Part shown: positions 25,868 through 33,384 of the stretch, one piece after another
How positions within the stretch are numbered: position 1 is the stretch's first letter
How the letters are laid out: the number at the start of each line of letters is the position of its first letter
NCBI GenBank assembly: GCA_964410645.1
Contig: CAYPHV010000013.1
Span: 1-33,384, forward strand
Length of the DNA: 33,384 bases
Direction: 5' to 3'
Source: JALTBU01 sp964410645
Lineage (GTDB): Bacteria > Campylobacterota > Campylobacteria > Campylobacterales > Nautiliaceae
Notes under the pieces: generated by a model
The model's input: the letters and a program-made list of their open reading frames with translations, nothing else
The model's database searches: none
What the model was told of the DNA's origin: nothing
Position numbers and translations under genes: made by a program

Positions 25868-27117
25868 AGTTATAATGCCCGTTCTTTCAGATACAATGGA
25901 CAAAGGAAAACTGGTAAAATGGCATGTGCAAGAGGGCGATAAGGTAAAAGAAGGAGATGTTATAGCCGAGGTTGAAAGCGATAAAGCCATTATGAACGTT
26001 CAGACTTTTAAAAACGGGATTGTAAAAAAACTTCTTGTTAAAGAGGGGGATGAAGTTCCTGTAAAAAGTGCAATAGCCATAATTGATACCAAAACACAAA
26101 ATCCTAAATTCCAGACTCATCCGCAGAAAAAAACCGAAAATAAAGAAAATTCNNNNNNNNNNNNNNNNNNNNNNNNNNNNNNNNNNNNNNNNNNNNNNNN
26201 NNNNNNNNNNNNNNNNNNNNNNNNNNNNNNNNNNNNNNNNNNNNNNNNNNNNTAACGTAAAGCCTCAGGCTAAAATTTTAAATCTTCCAAAAGGGGTTGC
26301 GTCACCGGCAGCAAAAAAACTGGCGGCAAAATACAATATCGATATTGAAAAGCTTCAGCACAAAAATACCCTTCCTCTTTTGGCTCATGAAAATGATATT
26401 AAAAATATCGTTCTTAATAAATTTTTTACGCCAAAAGCGGTTAAATTAATGAAAGATTACAATATCGATACAGATGAATTTAAGTTAAATCATAAAATCA
26501 AAGAAAATGAAGTTTTAAAATACATTAAAGAAAATAATATTCCAAAAATTACCGAATTAACCCCCAATCAAAAATCCGTTATTAAAACAGTTGAAAACTC
26601 ATGTTCCAAACCAACATATTTTGTTTTTGATGAAGTTGAAATTACAAAAATAGAAAATATTAAATTAACTGCAAATATTATAAAAGCCCTTGGAAACGCT
26701 ATGCAAACAAATCCTTTGGCCAGATCTGTTTTAAAAAACGGCAGACTGTTAACCTATTCCGCTTCAAATATTTCTGTAGCAGTAAGCCGAAACGACGGGC
26801 TTTTTATGGCTGTAATTAAAAATGTAGAAGAAAAAAGTCTAGAAGAGATAAACAGCTGGCTTAAAGAAATTAAAACAAAAAGACTGACTATTGACGACAT
26901 AGACGGTTCCACTTTTGGAATAAGCAATCTGGGAATGTTTAATATTAAACAATTTACTGCTTTGATCAATGATAAAGATTGTGGAATTTTAGCGATTGGA
27001 AGTTTAACGAAAGGAAAAATAAAAATTTCTTTTACGTTTGATCACAGAATTATAGACGGTTTACAGGCTTCTAAATTTGTAAATGATTTCAAAACCAACC
27101 TAAAGGAGATAAAATGA
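25857..27117 (+). CDS. pdhC: Dihydrolipoyl acyltransferase (PDH E2), interrupted by an assembly gap
   Basis: From the ATG at 25857 (GGAAGG six bases upstream) the N-terminal lipoyl domain has the lipoyl-lysine Lys43 in VESDKAIM. A Lys/Thr/Pro-rich linker runs into 100 Ns; the reading frame resumes in another phase, as expected for a gap of unknown true size. After it come two peripheral-subunit-binding-like repeats, VASPAAKKLAAKYNIDIEKL and FTPKAVKLMKDYNIDTDEF, and then a compact catalytic domain (~210 residues) with the active-site TFDHRIIDG (His at 27043, Asp at 27055). E2 forms the core of the complex and passes acetyl groups to CoA. The stop overlaps the aldolase ATG by four bases. Confidence 0.92.
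26153..26252. other. Assembly gap (100 Ns) inside pdhC
   Basis: Exactly 100 Ns, the conventional placeholder for a scaffold gap of unknown length. It falls in the linker after the lipoyl domain, where repetitive Ala/Pro/Lys-rich sequence or a second lipoyl domain may have broken the assembly. The frame shift across it is not evidence for a pseudogene. Confidence 0.99.
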
Positions 27118-28019
27118 AATATTTGCCAGCCGATATAACACCCGGAAAAAGAAAAGAATTTTTAGATACGTTTAATGAGGTCACAAATGAAACCGGAAGA
27201 CTTATGCTTTTTGCAGGCGATCAGAAAGTTGAACATTTAAATAACGACTTTTACGGTGAAGAAATTGCCAAAGACGATAATAATCCCGAACATATCTTCA
27301 AAATTGCAAGTAAAGCAAAAATCGGTGTTTTTGCCACTCAAATGGGATTAATTTCAAGATACGGAATGGATTATCCAAATATCCCTTATCTTGTAAAACT
27401 TAATTCAAAAACAAACATTATCCCCTACTCTGCAAAAGACCCGTATTCTCAAAGCTGGTTTGATGTAGAAGATGTAATTGATTTCAAAAATTACAGCGGG
27501 CTTAATATAAAAGGAGTGGGATACACCGTATATCTTGGAAGCGAATATGAACATTTAATGTTACGCCAAGCCGCACAAATTGTTCACAAAGCGCATAAAA
27601 CCGGAATGATTGCGGTTCTTTGGATGTATCCAAAAGGAAAATTTATTAGTGATGAACATAATCCCCATTTAATTGCAGGTGCCACCGGAGTGGCATCATG
27701 TCTTGGAGCTGATTTTGCAAAGGTAAAAGTTCCTTTCGAAAATGGAAAATTTAAGCCAGAGCTTTTAAAAGAAGCAACATCAGCCGCAGGTAAAACAGGG
27801 GTATTATGCGAAGGCGGTAAAAAAATCAATGAAGAAGATTTCTTAAAAGAATTATACGAACAAATTCATATAGGTTTTTCAAGAGGAAACGGAACAGGAA
27901 GAAATATTCACCAAAGAGAACTTGACGAAGCTATTAAAATGGCAAACGCCATTTATGCAATCACCTGTGAAAATAAAACAGTCAATGAAGCAATAAAAAT
28001 TTTAAGGAGCGGAAAATGA
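27114..28019 (+). CDS. Class I fructose-bisphosphate aldolase, archaeal/DhnA type
   Basis: 301 residues of the DeoC/LacD/FbaB family. It splits fructose 1,6-bisphosphate into two triose phosphates (or joins them). FAGDQKVEHLNNDFYG at residues 33-48, GVGYTVYLGSEYE, and the Schiff-base lysine (Lys203) in GADFAKVKVP fit the archaeal-type class I enzymes, which need no metal. GFSRGNGTGRNIHQR near the C-terminus provides the phosphate-binding loop and Arg/Gln. It sits between pdhC and ppsA with four-base overlaps on both sides, so is translated as part of the PDH operon. A 2-amino-3,7-dideoxy-heptulosonate synthase-like role is an alternative for this family, but the glycolytic context favours aldolase. 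Confidence 0.9.
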   Translation: MKYLPADITPGKRKEFLDTFNEVTNETGRLMLFAGDQKVEHLNNDFYGEEIAKDDNNPEHIFKIASKAKIGVFATQMGLISRYGMDYPNIPYLVKLNSKTNIIPYSAKDPYSQSWFDVEDVIDFKNYSGLNIKGVGYTVYLGSEYEHLMLRQAAQIVHKAHKTGMIAVLWMYPKGKFISDEHNPHLIAGATGVASCLGADFAKVKVPFENGKFKPELLKEATSAAGKTGVLCEGGKKINEEDFLKELYEQIHIGFSRGNGTGRNIHQRELDEAIKMANAIYAITCENKTVNEAIKILRSGK

Positions 28020-30418
28020 GCACTTACATAAAATGGTTCAAAGAAATTGGAATTAATGACACAGACGAAGTTGGAGGTAAAAATGCAAGTTTAGGTGAAA
28101 TGTATAATCACCTGGTTTCTCTTGGGGTAAACGTTCCGGACGGTTTTGCTGTCACTTCAAGCGCATATAAATATTACCTTAAAAAAAATAATTTATTAGA
28201 ACCCTTAGCCAAGTTATTTAAAAATTTTAACCCGGATAATATAGATAGGCTTCAAGCTGTGGGAAAAAGTGCAAGAGATATGATTATGAACGGTAAAATT
28301 CCGGATGATCTTAAAAAAGAAATTCTTGATAATTATCATAAATTACAGGCTGAATACGGCAAAAATGTTTCTCTTGCGGTAAGAAGTTCAGCCACAGCGG
28401 AAGATTCTCCCACCGCTTCATTCGCAGGCCAGAATGAAACATATCTTAATATAAAAGGTGAAGAAAATCTTCTATGGGCATACAAAATGTGCATAGCCAG
28501 CAATTTCACCGACAGAAGTATAAGTTATAAATATACCCATAATTTTGATTCTTTAAAAGTATATCTTTCAGTTGTTATTATGAAAATGGTCAGAAGTGAT
28601 AAAGGCAGCAGCGGAGTAATGTTCAGCATTGATACAGAAACAGGATTTAGAGATGTTGTGTTTATAAACGCAGGTTTCGGTCTTGGCGAAAATGTAGTTC
28701 AGGGAACGATTGATCCGGATGCATTTTTTATACATAAACCAACTTTTAAAAAAGGATACCGTGCAGTTTTAAAAAGAAGAAAAGGCGATAAAGAAAAAAT
28801 GATGGTTTTTAGTAAAACACTCGAAACTGCAAATCTTTCCGAGCAATATACTAAAAATTTACCCACTCCGATAGAAAAAAGAATGAAATTTGCAATTACA
28901 GACGACGAAATTTTACAGCTTGCAGGCTGGGCCATACTTATAGAAGATCACTACAGCAAAGTCAGAAATAAATATACACCTATGGATATGGAATGGGCAA
29001 AAGACGGCATCGACGGAAAACTTTATATGGTTCAGGCACGTCCGGAAACAGTTCATTCTCAGGAAAAAATAACTATTTTTGATATTTACAGACTTAAACA
29101 AAAATCAAAAGTTTTGCTTACAGGTAATGCCGTCGGCGAAAAAATAGGCACCGGAAAAGTTAAAATTATGTTCAGTATGGCCGAAGCGGATAAATTTAAC
29201 GCAGGAGATGTTTTGGTGGCCCCTACAACAAGCCCGGACTGGGAACCTGTTATGAAAAAGGCAAGTGCCATTATCACCGAAACAGGAGGCAGAACATGCC
29301 ACGCGGCAATAGTAAGCCGTGAACTTGGAAAACCTGCTGTTGTAGGAGCAAAAGATGCCACAAAAATTTTAAAAGACAGCCAAAAAGTTACACTTAGCTG
29401 CGCTGAAGGTGAAATCGGAAAAATTTATGACGGAATACTTGAATATGAAGTTCAAAAAGTTGATATTTCAAAAATCCCCCGTCCGAAAACAAAAATTATG
29501 ATGAATCTGGGAAATCCGGATTTGGCCTTTTCTTTATCCAAACTTCCAGTGGACGGAATAGGACTTGCCAGAATGGAATTTATAATTACAAATTACATAA
29601 AAGCCCATCCAATGGCCATAAGACATCCTGAAATGCTAAGTGAAAGTGAAAAAGCATTAATAGGCGAACTTGCTTTTCCGTTTAACGGAGATGCAAAAGA
29701 TTTCTTTATCAAAACACTCAGCGAAGGAGTGGCAACAATTGCCGCAAGCGTATATCCGAAAAAATGTATTGTCAGAATGAGCGATTTTAAATCAAACGAA
29801 TATGCAAATTTACTCGGCGGAAGACATTTCGAGCCCATAGAAGATAATCCAATGCTTGGATTCAGAGGCGCTGCGCGATATACACATCCAAACTACAAAG
29901 ATGGATTCGAACTTGAATGCTTGGCTATGAAAAGAGCTATCAAAACCATGGGATTTGACAATATTTATTTAATGATTCCTTTTTGCAGACGTATAGATGA
30001 GGCAAAAAGAGTAAAACAGACCATGGCTGAATATGGATTAGAAGATATTCCTACTTATGTAATGTGTGAAATTCCAAACAATGTTATTCAAATAGATGAA
30101 TTTTTGAAAATTTATGACGGTATCAGCATCGGAACAAACGATTTAACACAGCTTACATTAGGAGTTGACAGGGATTCCCAGATTGTAGCATTTGATTATG
30201 ACGAAAGAGATGAAGGTGTCAAAAAAATGGTCGAATTGGCAATAGCGGGCGCAAAAAGAAACAATAAATATAATGGCCTTTGCGGGCAGGCGCCAAGTGA
30301 TTATCCTGAATTTGCAGAATTTTTAGTTAAAATCGGAATTGAAAGCATGAGTTTAAATCCGGACAGTGTTTTAAAAACAATAAAAGACATTGCTGAGATG
30401 GAAAATAAAAATGTATGA
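28016..30418 (+). CDS. ppsA: Phosphoenolpyruvate synthase (pyruvate, water dikinase)
   Basis: 800 residues, typical length. It makes PEP from pyruvate and ATP with release of AMP and phosphate, and is reversible in some thermophiles. The N-terminal ATP-binding domain has EVGGKNASLGEMYNHL and LAVRSSATAEDSPTASFAGQ; the swivelling domain carries the phosphorylated His429 in ETGGRTCHAAIVSRELGKP; the C-terminal barrel has GLARMEFI, SIGTNDLTQLTLGVDRD and the catalytic Cys in GLCGQAPSDYP. No pyruvate kinase is in the window. Being co-expressed with PDH and aldolase, it may serve gluconeogenesis during glycogen storage, or run backwards to yield pyruvate and ATP from PEP during breakdown. The stop overlaps lpd by eight bases. 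Confidence 0.96.
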   Translation: MSTYIKWFKEIGINDTDEVGGKNASLGEMYNHLVSLGVNVPDGFAVTSSAYKYYLKKNNLLEPLAKLFKNFNPDNIDRLQAVGKSARDMIMNGKIPDDLKKEILDNYHKLQAEYGKNVSLAVRSSATAEDSPTASFAGQNETYLNIKGEENLLWAYKMCIASNFTDRSISYKYTHNFDSLKVYLSVVIMKMVRSDKGSSGVMFSIDTETGFRDVVFINAGFGLGENVVQGTIDPDAFFIHKPTFKKGYRAVLKRRKGDKEKMMVFSKTLETANLSEQYTKNLPTPIEKRMKFAITDDEILQLAGWAILIEDHYSKVRNKYTPMDMEWAKDGIDGKLYMVQARPETVHSQEKITIFDIYRLKQKSKVLLTGNAVGEKIGTGKVKIMFSMAEADKFNAGDVLVAPTTSPDWEPVMKKASAIITETGGRTCHAAIVSRELGKPAVVGAKDATKILKDSQKVTLSCAEGEIGKIYDGILEYEVQKVDISKIPRPKTKIMMNLGNPDLAFSLSKLPVDGIGLARMEFIITNYIKAHPMAIRHPEMLSESEKALIGELAFPFNGDAKDFFIKTLSEGVATIAASVYPKKCIVRMSDFKSNEYANLLGGRHFEPIEDNPMLGFRGAARYTHPNYKDGFELECLAMKRAIKTMGFDNIYLMIPFCRRIDEAKRVKQTMAEYGLEDIPTYVMCEIPNNVIQIDEFLKIYDGISIGTNDLTQLTLGVDRDSQIVAFDYDERDEGVKKMVELAIAGAKRNNKYNGLCGQAPSDYPEFAEFLVKIGIESMSLNPDSVLKTIKDIAEMENKNV

Positions 30419-31700
30419 TGTAATATGTATAGGAGGCGGGCTTAACTATTCCGCCGCCGTTGTTTTGGCAAAAGCCGGAATGAAAACAGCATTAATTGAA
30501 AAAAGTCTGGACCATATAGGCGGAACATGCTTAAATGAAGGTTGTATTCCCTCAAAAAACCTTCTTCACCGTACAAAAGCCCTGCTCGAAACAAATGAAG
30601 AAGTATTTGAAGGAAATAAAAAAATTAATTTACAAAAACTTCAAAACAAAATAAATTCTTCTATAGCTGCAAGCAGAAAAGGCGCCACGTCTCAGATTAA
30701 AGCGGCCGGAGTTGAAATGATAGAAGGTGAGGCCAAAGTAATTGATGAAACAAAAGTAAAAGTTAACGATAAAATAATAGAAGCAAAATATATAATCATA
30801 GGAACAGGAAGTTATCCTTTCATTCCTGATGGAATTGAAACAGACTCAAAAAAAATAATCACTTCAAAAGAAGCATTAAAGCTTACTGAATTTCCAAAAG
30901 AAATAGTAATTTACGGGAGCGGTGCCATCGGGCTGGAATTTGCATCGTTTTTTGCAATTAACGGTGTTAAAACCACTTTAATTTTTAGACATGAAAATCT
31001 ATCCCGTAAATTTCCAATTGAAATTGACGCTAAGCTACGGGATTTACTGACTAAAAACAATGTAAAGTTAATGAAGAATACTTCAATCATTTCCGCAAAA
31101 ACAGAAAAAAAAGTAAAAATTGAAACAAATAACGAAAAAATAGAGACTGAAATGCTTCTTGTGGCCACTGGAAGAAAACCGAAAACCGATGTAATTGAAA
31201 CAGATAAAATCAAAGTTTCAAAAGGTATTGACACTAATGAATATTTTCAGACTACTGTGCCAAATATTTTTGCTGTAGGAGATTGCAACGGAAAATTACA
31301 GCTTGCACACGTAGCAAGAGCAGAGGCGCTTAATGCGGCTGATTTTATTTTGGGTAAAAAAGAAATTTTAAATCTTGATAATATTCCAAAATTCATTTAT
31401 ACAATGCCTTTATCTTTTGCAAATGTTGGAATCAGAACTGAAAAAAAAGCTATTTTTCCAATCAAATATCTTGGAATCAGAGCAGCAGTGCCTTATACCA
31501 AAGACGGAGAAATTATTCTTTATGCAGACGAAAATAATTTTATAGCCGGTGCAGATATTTTCTCACCTTATGCAGAAGAAATCATTGGAACAGTTGCAAC
31601 AGCAATAGAAAGTGAAATCGATATAGAAACGTTCAAAAAAGTTACATTTCCACACCCTACATTTTCAGAAGCCATAGACAGAACATTAAGGAGATTTTAA
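30411..31700 (+). CDS. lpd: Dihydrolipoamide dehydrogenase-like (E3) with NADP(H)-type signature
   Basis: 429 residues from the ATG at 30411 (MYDVICIGGG), which overlaps the ppsA stop by eight bases. It is a class I pyridine nucleotide-disulfide oxidoreductase: FAD fold IGGGLNYSAAVVLAKAG, redox disulfide Cys40/Cys45 in GGTCLNEGCIPSK, a second fold IYGSGAIGLEFASFF, VFAVGDCNGKLQLAHVA, and the C-terminal base HPTFSEAI. Two oddities stand out. The first glycine motif ends in Tyr13 instead of Gly, and after the second fold the sequence is LIFRHENLSRKF, with Arg193-His194 and Arg199 where NAD enzymes have an acidic residue, as in NADPH-dependent glutathione reductases. The operon position makes it the E3 of this PDH complex; another disulfide substrate is possible. 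Confidence 0.9.
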   Translation: MYDVICIGGGLNYSAAVVLAKAGMKTALIEKSLDHIGGTCLNEGCIPSKNLLHRTKALLETNEEVFEGNKKINLQKLQNKINSSIAASRKGATSQIKAAGVEMIEGEAKVIDETKVKVNDKIIEAKYIIIGTGSYPFIPDGIETDSKKIITSKEALKLTEFPKEIVIYGSGAIGLEFASFFAINGVKTTLIFRHENLSRKFPIEIDAKLRDLLTKNNVKLMKNTSIISAKTEKKVKIETNNEKIETEMLLVATGRKPKTDVIETDKIKVSKGIDTNEYFQTTVPNIFAVGDCNGKLQLAHVARAEALNAADFILGKKEILNLDNIPKFIYTMPLSFANVGIRTEKKAIFPIKYLGIRAAVPYTKDGEIILYADENNFIAGADIFSPYAEEIIGTVATAIESEIDIETFKKVTFPHPTFSEAIDRTLRRF

Positions 31701-33384
31701 TGAAAACGGGTGACTATAAAAGCATACCTATAGAAAAAGTTGTAAATGAGTTTAAAAGCGACATAAACAAAGGTTTAAGCACAGCAGAAGCTCAAAACAG
31801 AATAAAAACATATGGATATAACGAAATCCCCGAATATAAAGAATCTTTAGCCAAAAGAATCTTTAGAAGATTTTGGGGGCCGATTCCATGGATGATTGAA
31901 ATTGCCGCAATTCTGTCTGCACTTGTTCACAGATGGGAAGATTTGACTATTATTATGGTTATGCTTTTTGTAAATGCAGGGCTTGATTTTTATCAAGAAC
32001 ACAAAGCCTTAAACGCTATTGAAGTATTAAAGAAAAAACTTGCTAAAAAAGCAATAGTGCTAAGAAACGGCAAATGGGCAGAAATTAACGCAAAAGAAAT
32101 AGTTCCGGGAGATATAGTAAAACTCAAAATTGGTGATATTATCCCGGCTGATATGAAACTGGCAGGCAAAGGTGACTTTCTTTTGGTTGATCAATCAGCC
32201 CTCACAGGTGAAAGCCTGCCTGTAACCAAAAAGAAAGGGGATGTGGTATATTCCAATTCCGTAATAAAACAGGGTGAAATGACAGGTATTGCAGTAGGAA
32301 CAGGGCTTAATACATATTTTGGAAAAACAGTTAAACTGGTCGCCCGCGCCCAAAAGAAGCAAACAAGTCATTTCCAAAAAATGGTTATAAAAGTCGGAAA
32401 CTTTTTGATAATTATTACTATATTTTTAGTAGCAATCATTATATTTGTTGGAATTAAAAGAGGCGATCCTATTTTTGATTTACTTGAATTTTCACTTGTT
32501 TTAACCGTTGCGGCAATTCCGGTAGCACTTCCAACAGTTCTTACAGTAGTTATGGCCGTAGGTGCGCTTAACCTTGCCAGAAAACAGGCAATTGTCTCCA
32601 AGCTTGCCGCAATAGAAGAGCTTGCGGGAATGGACGTATTATGCTCCGATAAAACAGGAACTTTAACTCAAAATAAAATGAGTGTGGGAGAACCTTTTAT
32701 AGAAGAAAATCATAATAAAAATGAACTTTTCATATATGCCCTCTTAGCAAGTAAAAAAGAAAATAATGACCCTATAGAAAAGCCTATATTTGAATGGGCA
32801 AAAAAGAATAATTTAAAATTGCCCGAATTTAAATTAGATAAATTTGTTCCGTTTGACCCGGTTAAAAAAAGAACCGAAGCTTATACAGAAATAGGAGATA
32901 AAAAAATAGTAGCCACAAAAGGCGCTCCTCAGGTTATTATAGAAATGTCTAATTTAACAGATGCTGAAAAACAAAAAGCATATGCTAAAGTAGAAGAATT
33001 TGCCGAAAACGGATTTAGGACACTCGGAGTCGCATATAAAAATGAGGATGAAAAAACATTCCATTTTATAGGATTTATTCCATTGTTTGATCCGCCTCGA
33101 GAAGATTCTAAAATTGCCATTAGCGAAGCAAAAGCAAAAGGTGTTGAAGTTAAAATGGTAACAGGAGACAATGTTGCAGTTGCAAAATATATAGCCAAAA
33201 TTCTTAAAATTGGTGAAAATATTTATTCAATAAAAGAGCTTAAAAACGAAACATACGATGAATATATAACACTGGCCGAAGTAATAAGTGAAGCACTTCT
33301 TAAAACTATGAATATGAGTGAAGAAGAAATAAATAAAAAAACAAAAGAAATAGTAAAAACCGTCCAAGATGAAATCGGTAAAAA
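31700..33384 (+). CDS. P-type proton-transporting ATPase (P3A), 3' end outside window
   Basis: Translated by hand: the ATG at 31700 joins the lpd stop as TAATG, with AAGGAG six bases upstream, and the frame stays open to the window end (561 codons). The N-terminal cation-ATPase domain (MKTGDYKSIPIEKVV) and paired helices around WGPIPWMIEIAAILSAL come first, then the actuator motif LTGESLPVTK, helix PVALPTVLTVVMAVGAL, and the phosphorylated Asp317 in CSDKTGTLTQNKM. ATKGAPQVI and KMVTGDNVAVAKYIAK belong to the nucleotide and P domains. These fit plasma-membrane H+-ATPases of the fungal/plant/archaeal type rather than Ca2+, Cu+ or K+ pumps. The C-terminal transport helices lie outside the window, so ion specificity is inferred. 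It may spend ATP to hold pH or membrane potential during fermentation. Confidence 0.9.
   Translation, partial: MKTGDYKSIPIEKVVNEFKSDINKGLSTAEAQNRIKTYGYNEIPEYKESLAKRIFRRFWGPIPWMIEIAAILSALVHRWEDLTIIMVMLFVNAGLDFYQEHKALNAIEVLKKKLAKKAIVLRNGKWAEINAKEIVPGDIVKLKIGDIIPADMKLAGKGDFLLVDQSALTGESLPVTKKKGDVVYSNSVIKQGEMTGIAVGTGLNTYFGKTVKLVARAQKKQTSHFQKMVIKVGNFLIIITIFLVAIIIFVGIKRGDPIFDLLEFSLVLTVAAIPVALPTVLTVVMAVGALNLARKQAIVSKLAAIEELAGMDVLCSDKTGTLTQNKMSVGEPFIEENHNKNELFIYALLASKKENNDPIEKPIFEWAKKNNLKLPEFKLDKFVPFDPVKKRTEAYTEIGDKKIVATKGAPQVIIEMSNLTDAEKQKAYAKVEEFAENGFRTLGVAYKNEDEKTFHFIGFIPLFDPPREDSKIAISEAKAKGVEVKMVTGDNVAVAKYIAKILKIGENIYSIKELKNETYDEYITLAEVISEALLKTMNMSEEEINKKTKEIVKTVQDEIGK

Noticed and set aside
25857..27117. 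Possible frameshift or pseudogene in pdhC
   Set aside because: The change of phase occurs only across 100 Ns of unknown true length, and both sides carry intact lipoyl and catalytic motifs.
1..33384. Mobile elements, CRISPR arrays, tRNA or rRNA genes, phage or defence genes
   Set aside because: No transposase, integrase, regularly spaced repeats or cloverleaf sequences were recognised; the short gaps leave little room for RNA genes.

Overview
The window is AT-rich (roughly one third G+C by eye), densely coded, and largely a complete carbohydrate-storage and glycolysis island. Gene families, T-rich promoters with little or no -35 box, and the protein flavour (e.g. the LipB and UPF0104 sequences) suggest a Campylobacterota, plausibly a thermophilic hydrogen/sulfur autotroph of the Nautiliales type. 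The phylum is a moderate-confidence inference and the order is low confidence. A run of exactly 100 Ns (26153-26252) marks a draft scaffold gap.

Layout. Two transcription units diverge from the ~120 bp spacer at 16336-16455. Leftward (minus strand, 16335 down to 1) runs one tightly coupled operon: glgP (alpha-glucan phosphorylase), a stand-alone CBM48 glycogen-binding protein, a sugar-nucleotidyltransferase/hexapeptide/degenerate phosphohexomutase fusion, two GH57 alpha-glucan enzymes, galT-like, a ROK sugar kinase, glgA, glgB, purH, a polyprenyl-phosphate glycosyltransferase and a truncated UPF0104 membrane protein. Rightward (plus strand) come pgi-lipB-lipA, then pfkA-pgm-acd (ADP-forming acyl-CoA synthetase, fused beta-alpha). 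After a hairpin and a clear promoter follow an AhpD-like protein, pdhA, pdhB, pdhC, a class I fructose-bisphosphate aldolase, ppsA, lpd and a P-type H+-ATPase that runs off the window.

How the genes fit together (inference from the families). GlgA/GlgB build glycogen. GlgP plus the two GH57 enzymes take it apart. Pgm, Pgi, PfkA and the aldolase form the upper Embden-Meyerhof route, PpsA interconverts PEP and pyruvate, the PDH complex (with its own lipoate synthesis genes lipA/lipB) makes acetyl-CoA, and the ADP-forming synthetase can turn acetyl-CoA into acetate with ATP formation. The set reads as a glycogen-to-acetate energy reserve module in an organism group where ATP-dependent phosphofructokinase and PDH are often absent.

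Main oddities: an Lpd whose second Rossmann fold carries a glutathione-reductase-like Arg-His...Arg signature predicting NADP(H) use; a pyrophosphorylase fusion whose mutase half has lost both the serine and the metal loop; no glgC in the window; an E2 with two peripheral-subunit-binding-like repeats; an AhpD-like CxxCxxxH protein at the head of the PDH operon; and a perfect 9+9 inverted repeat upstream of that operon. No tRNA, rRNA, CRISPR array, insertion sequence or phage gene was seen, and no gene-free stretch exceeds 300 bases.
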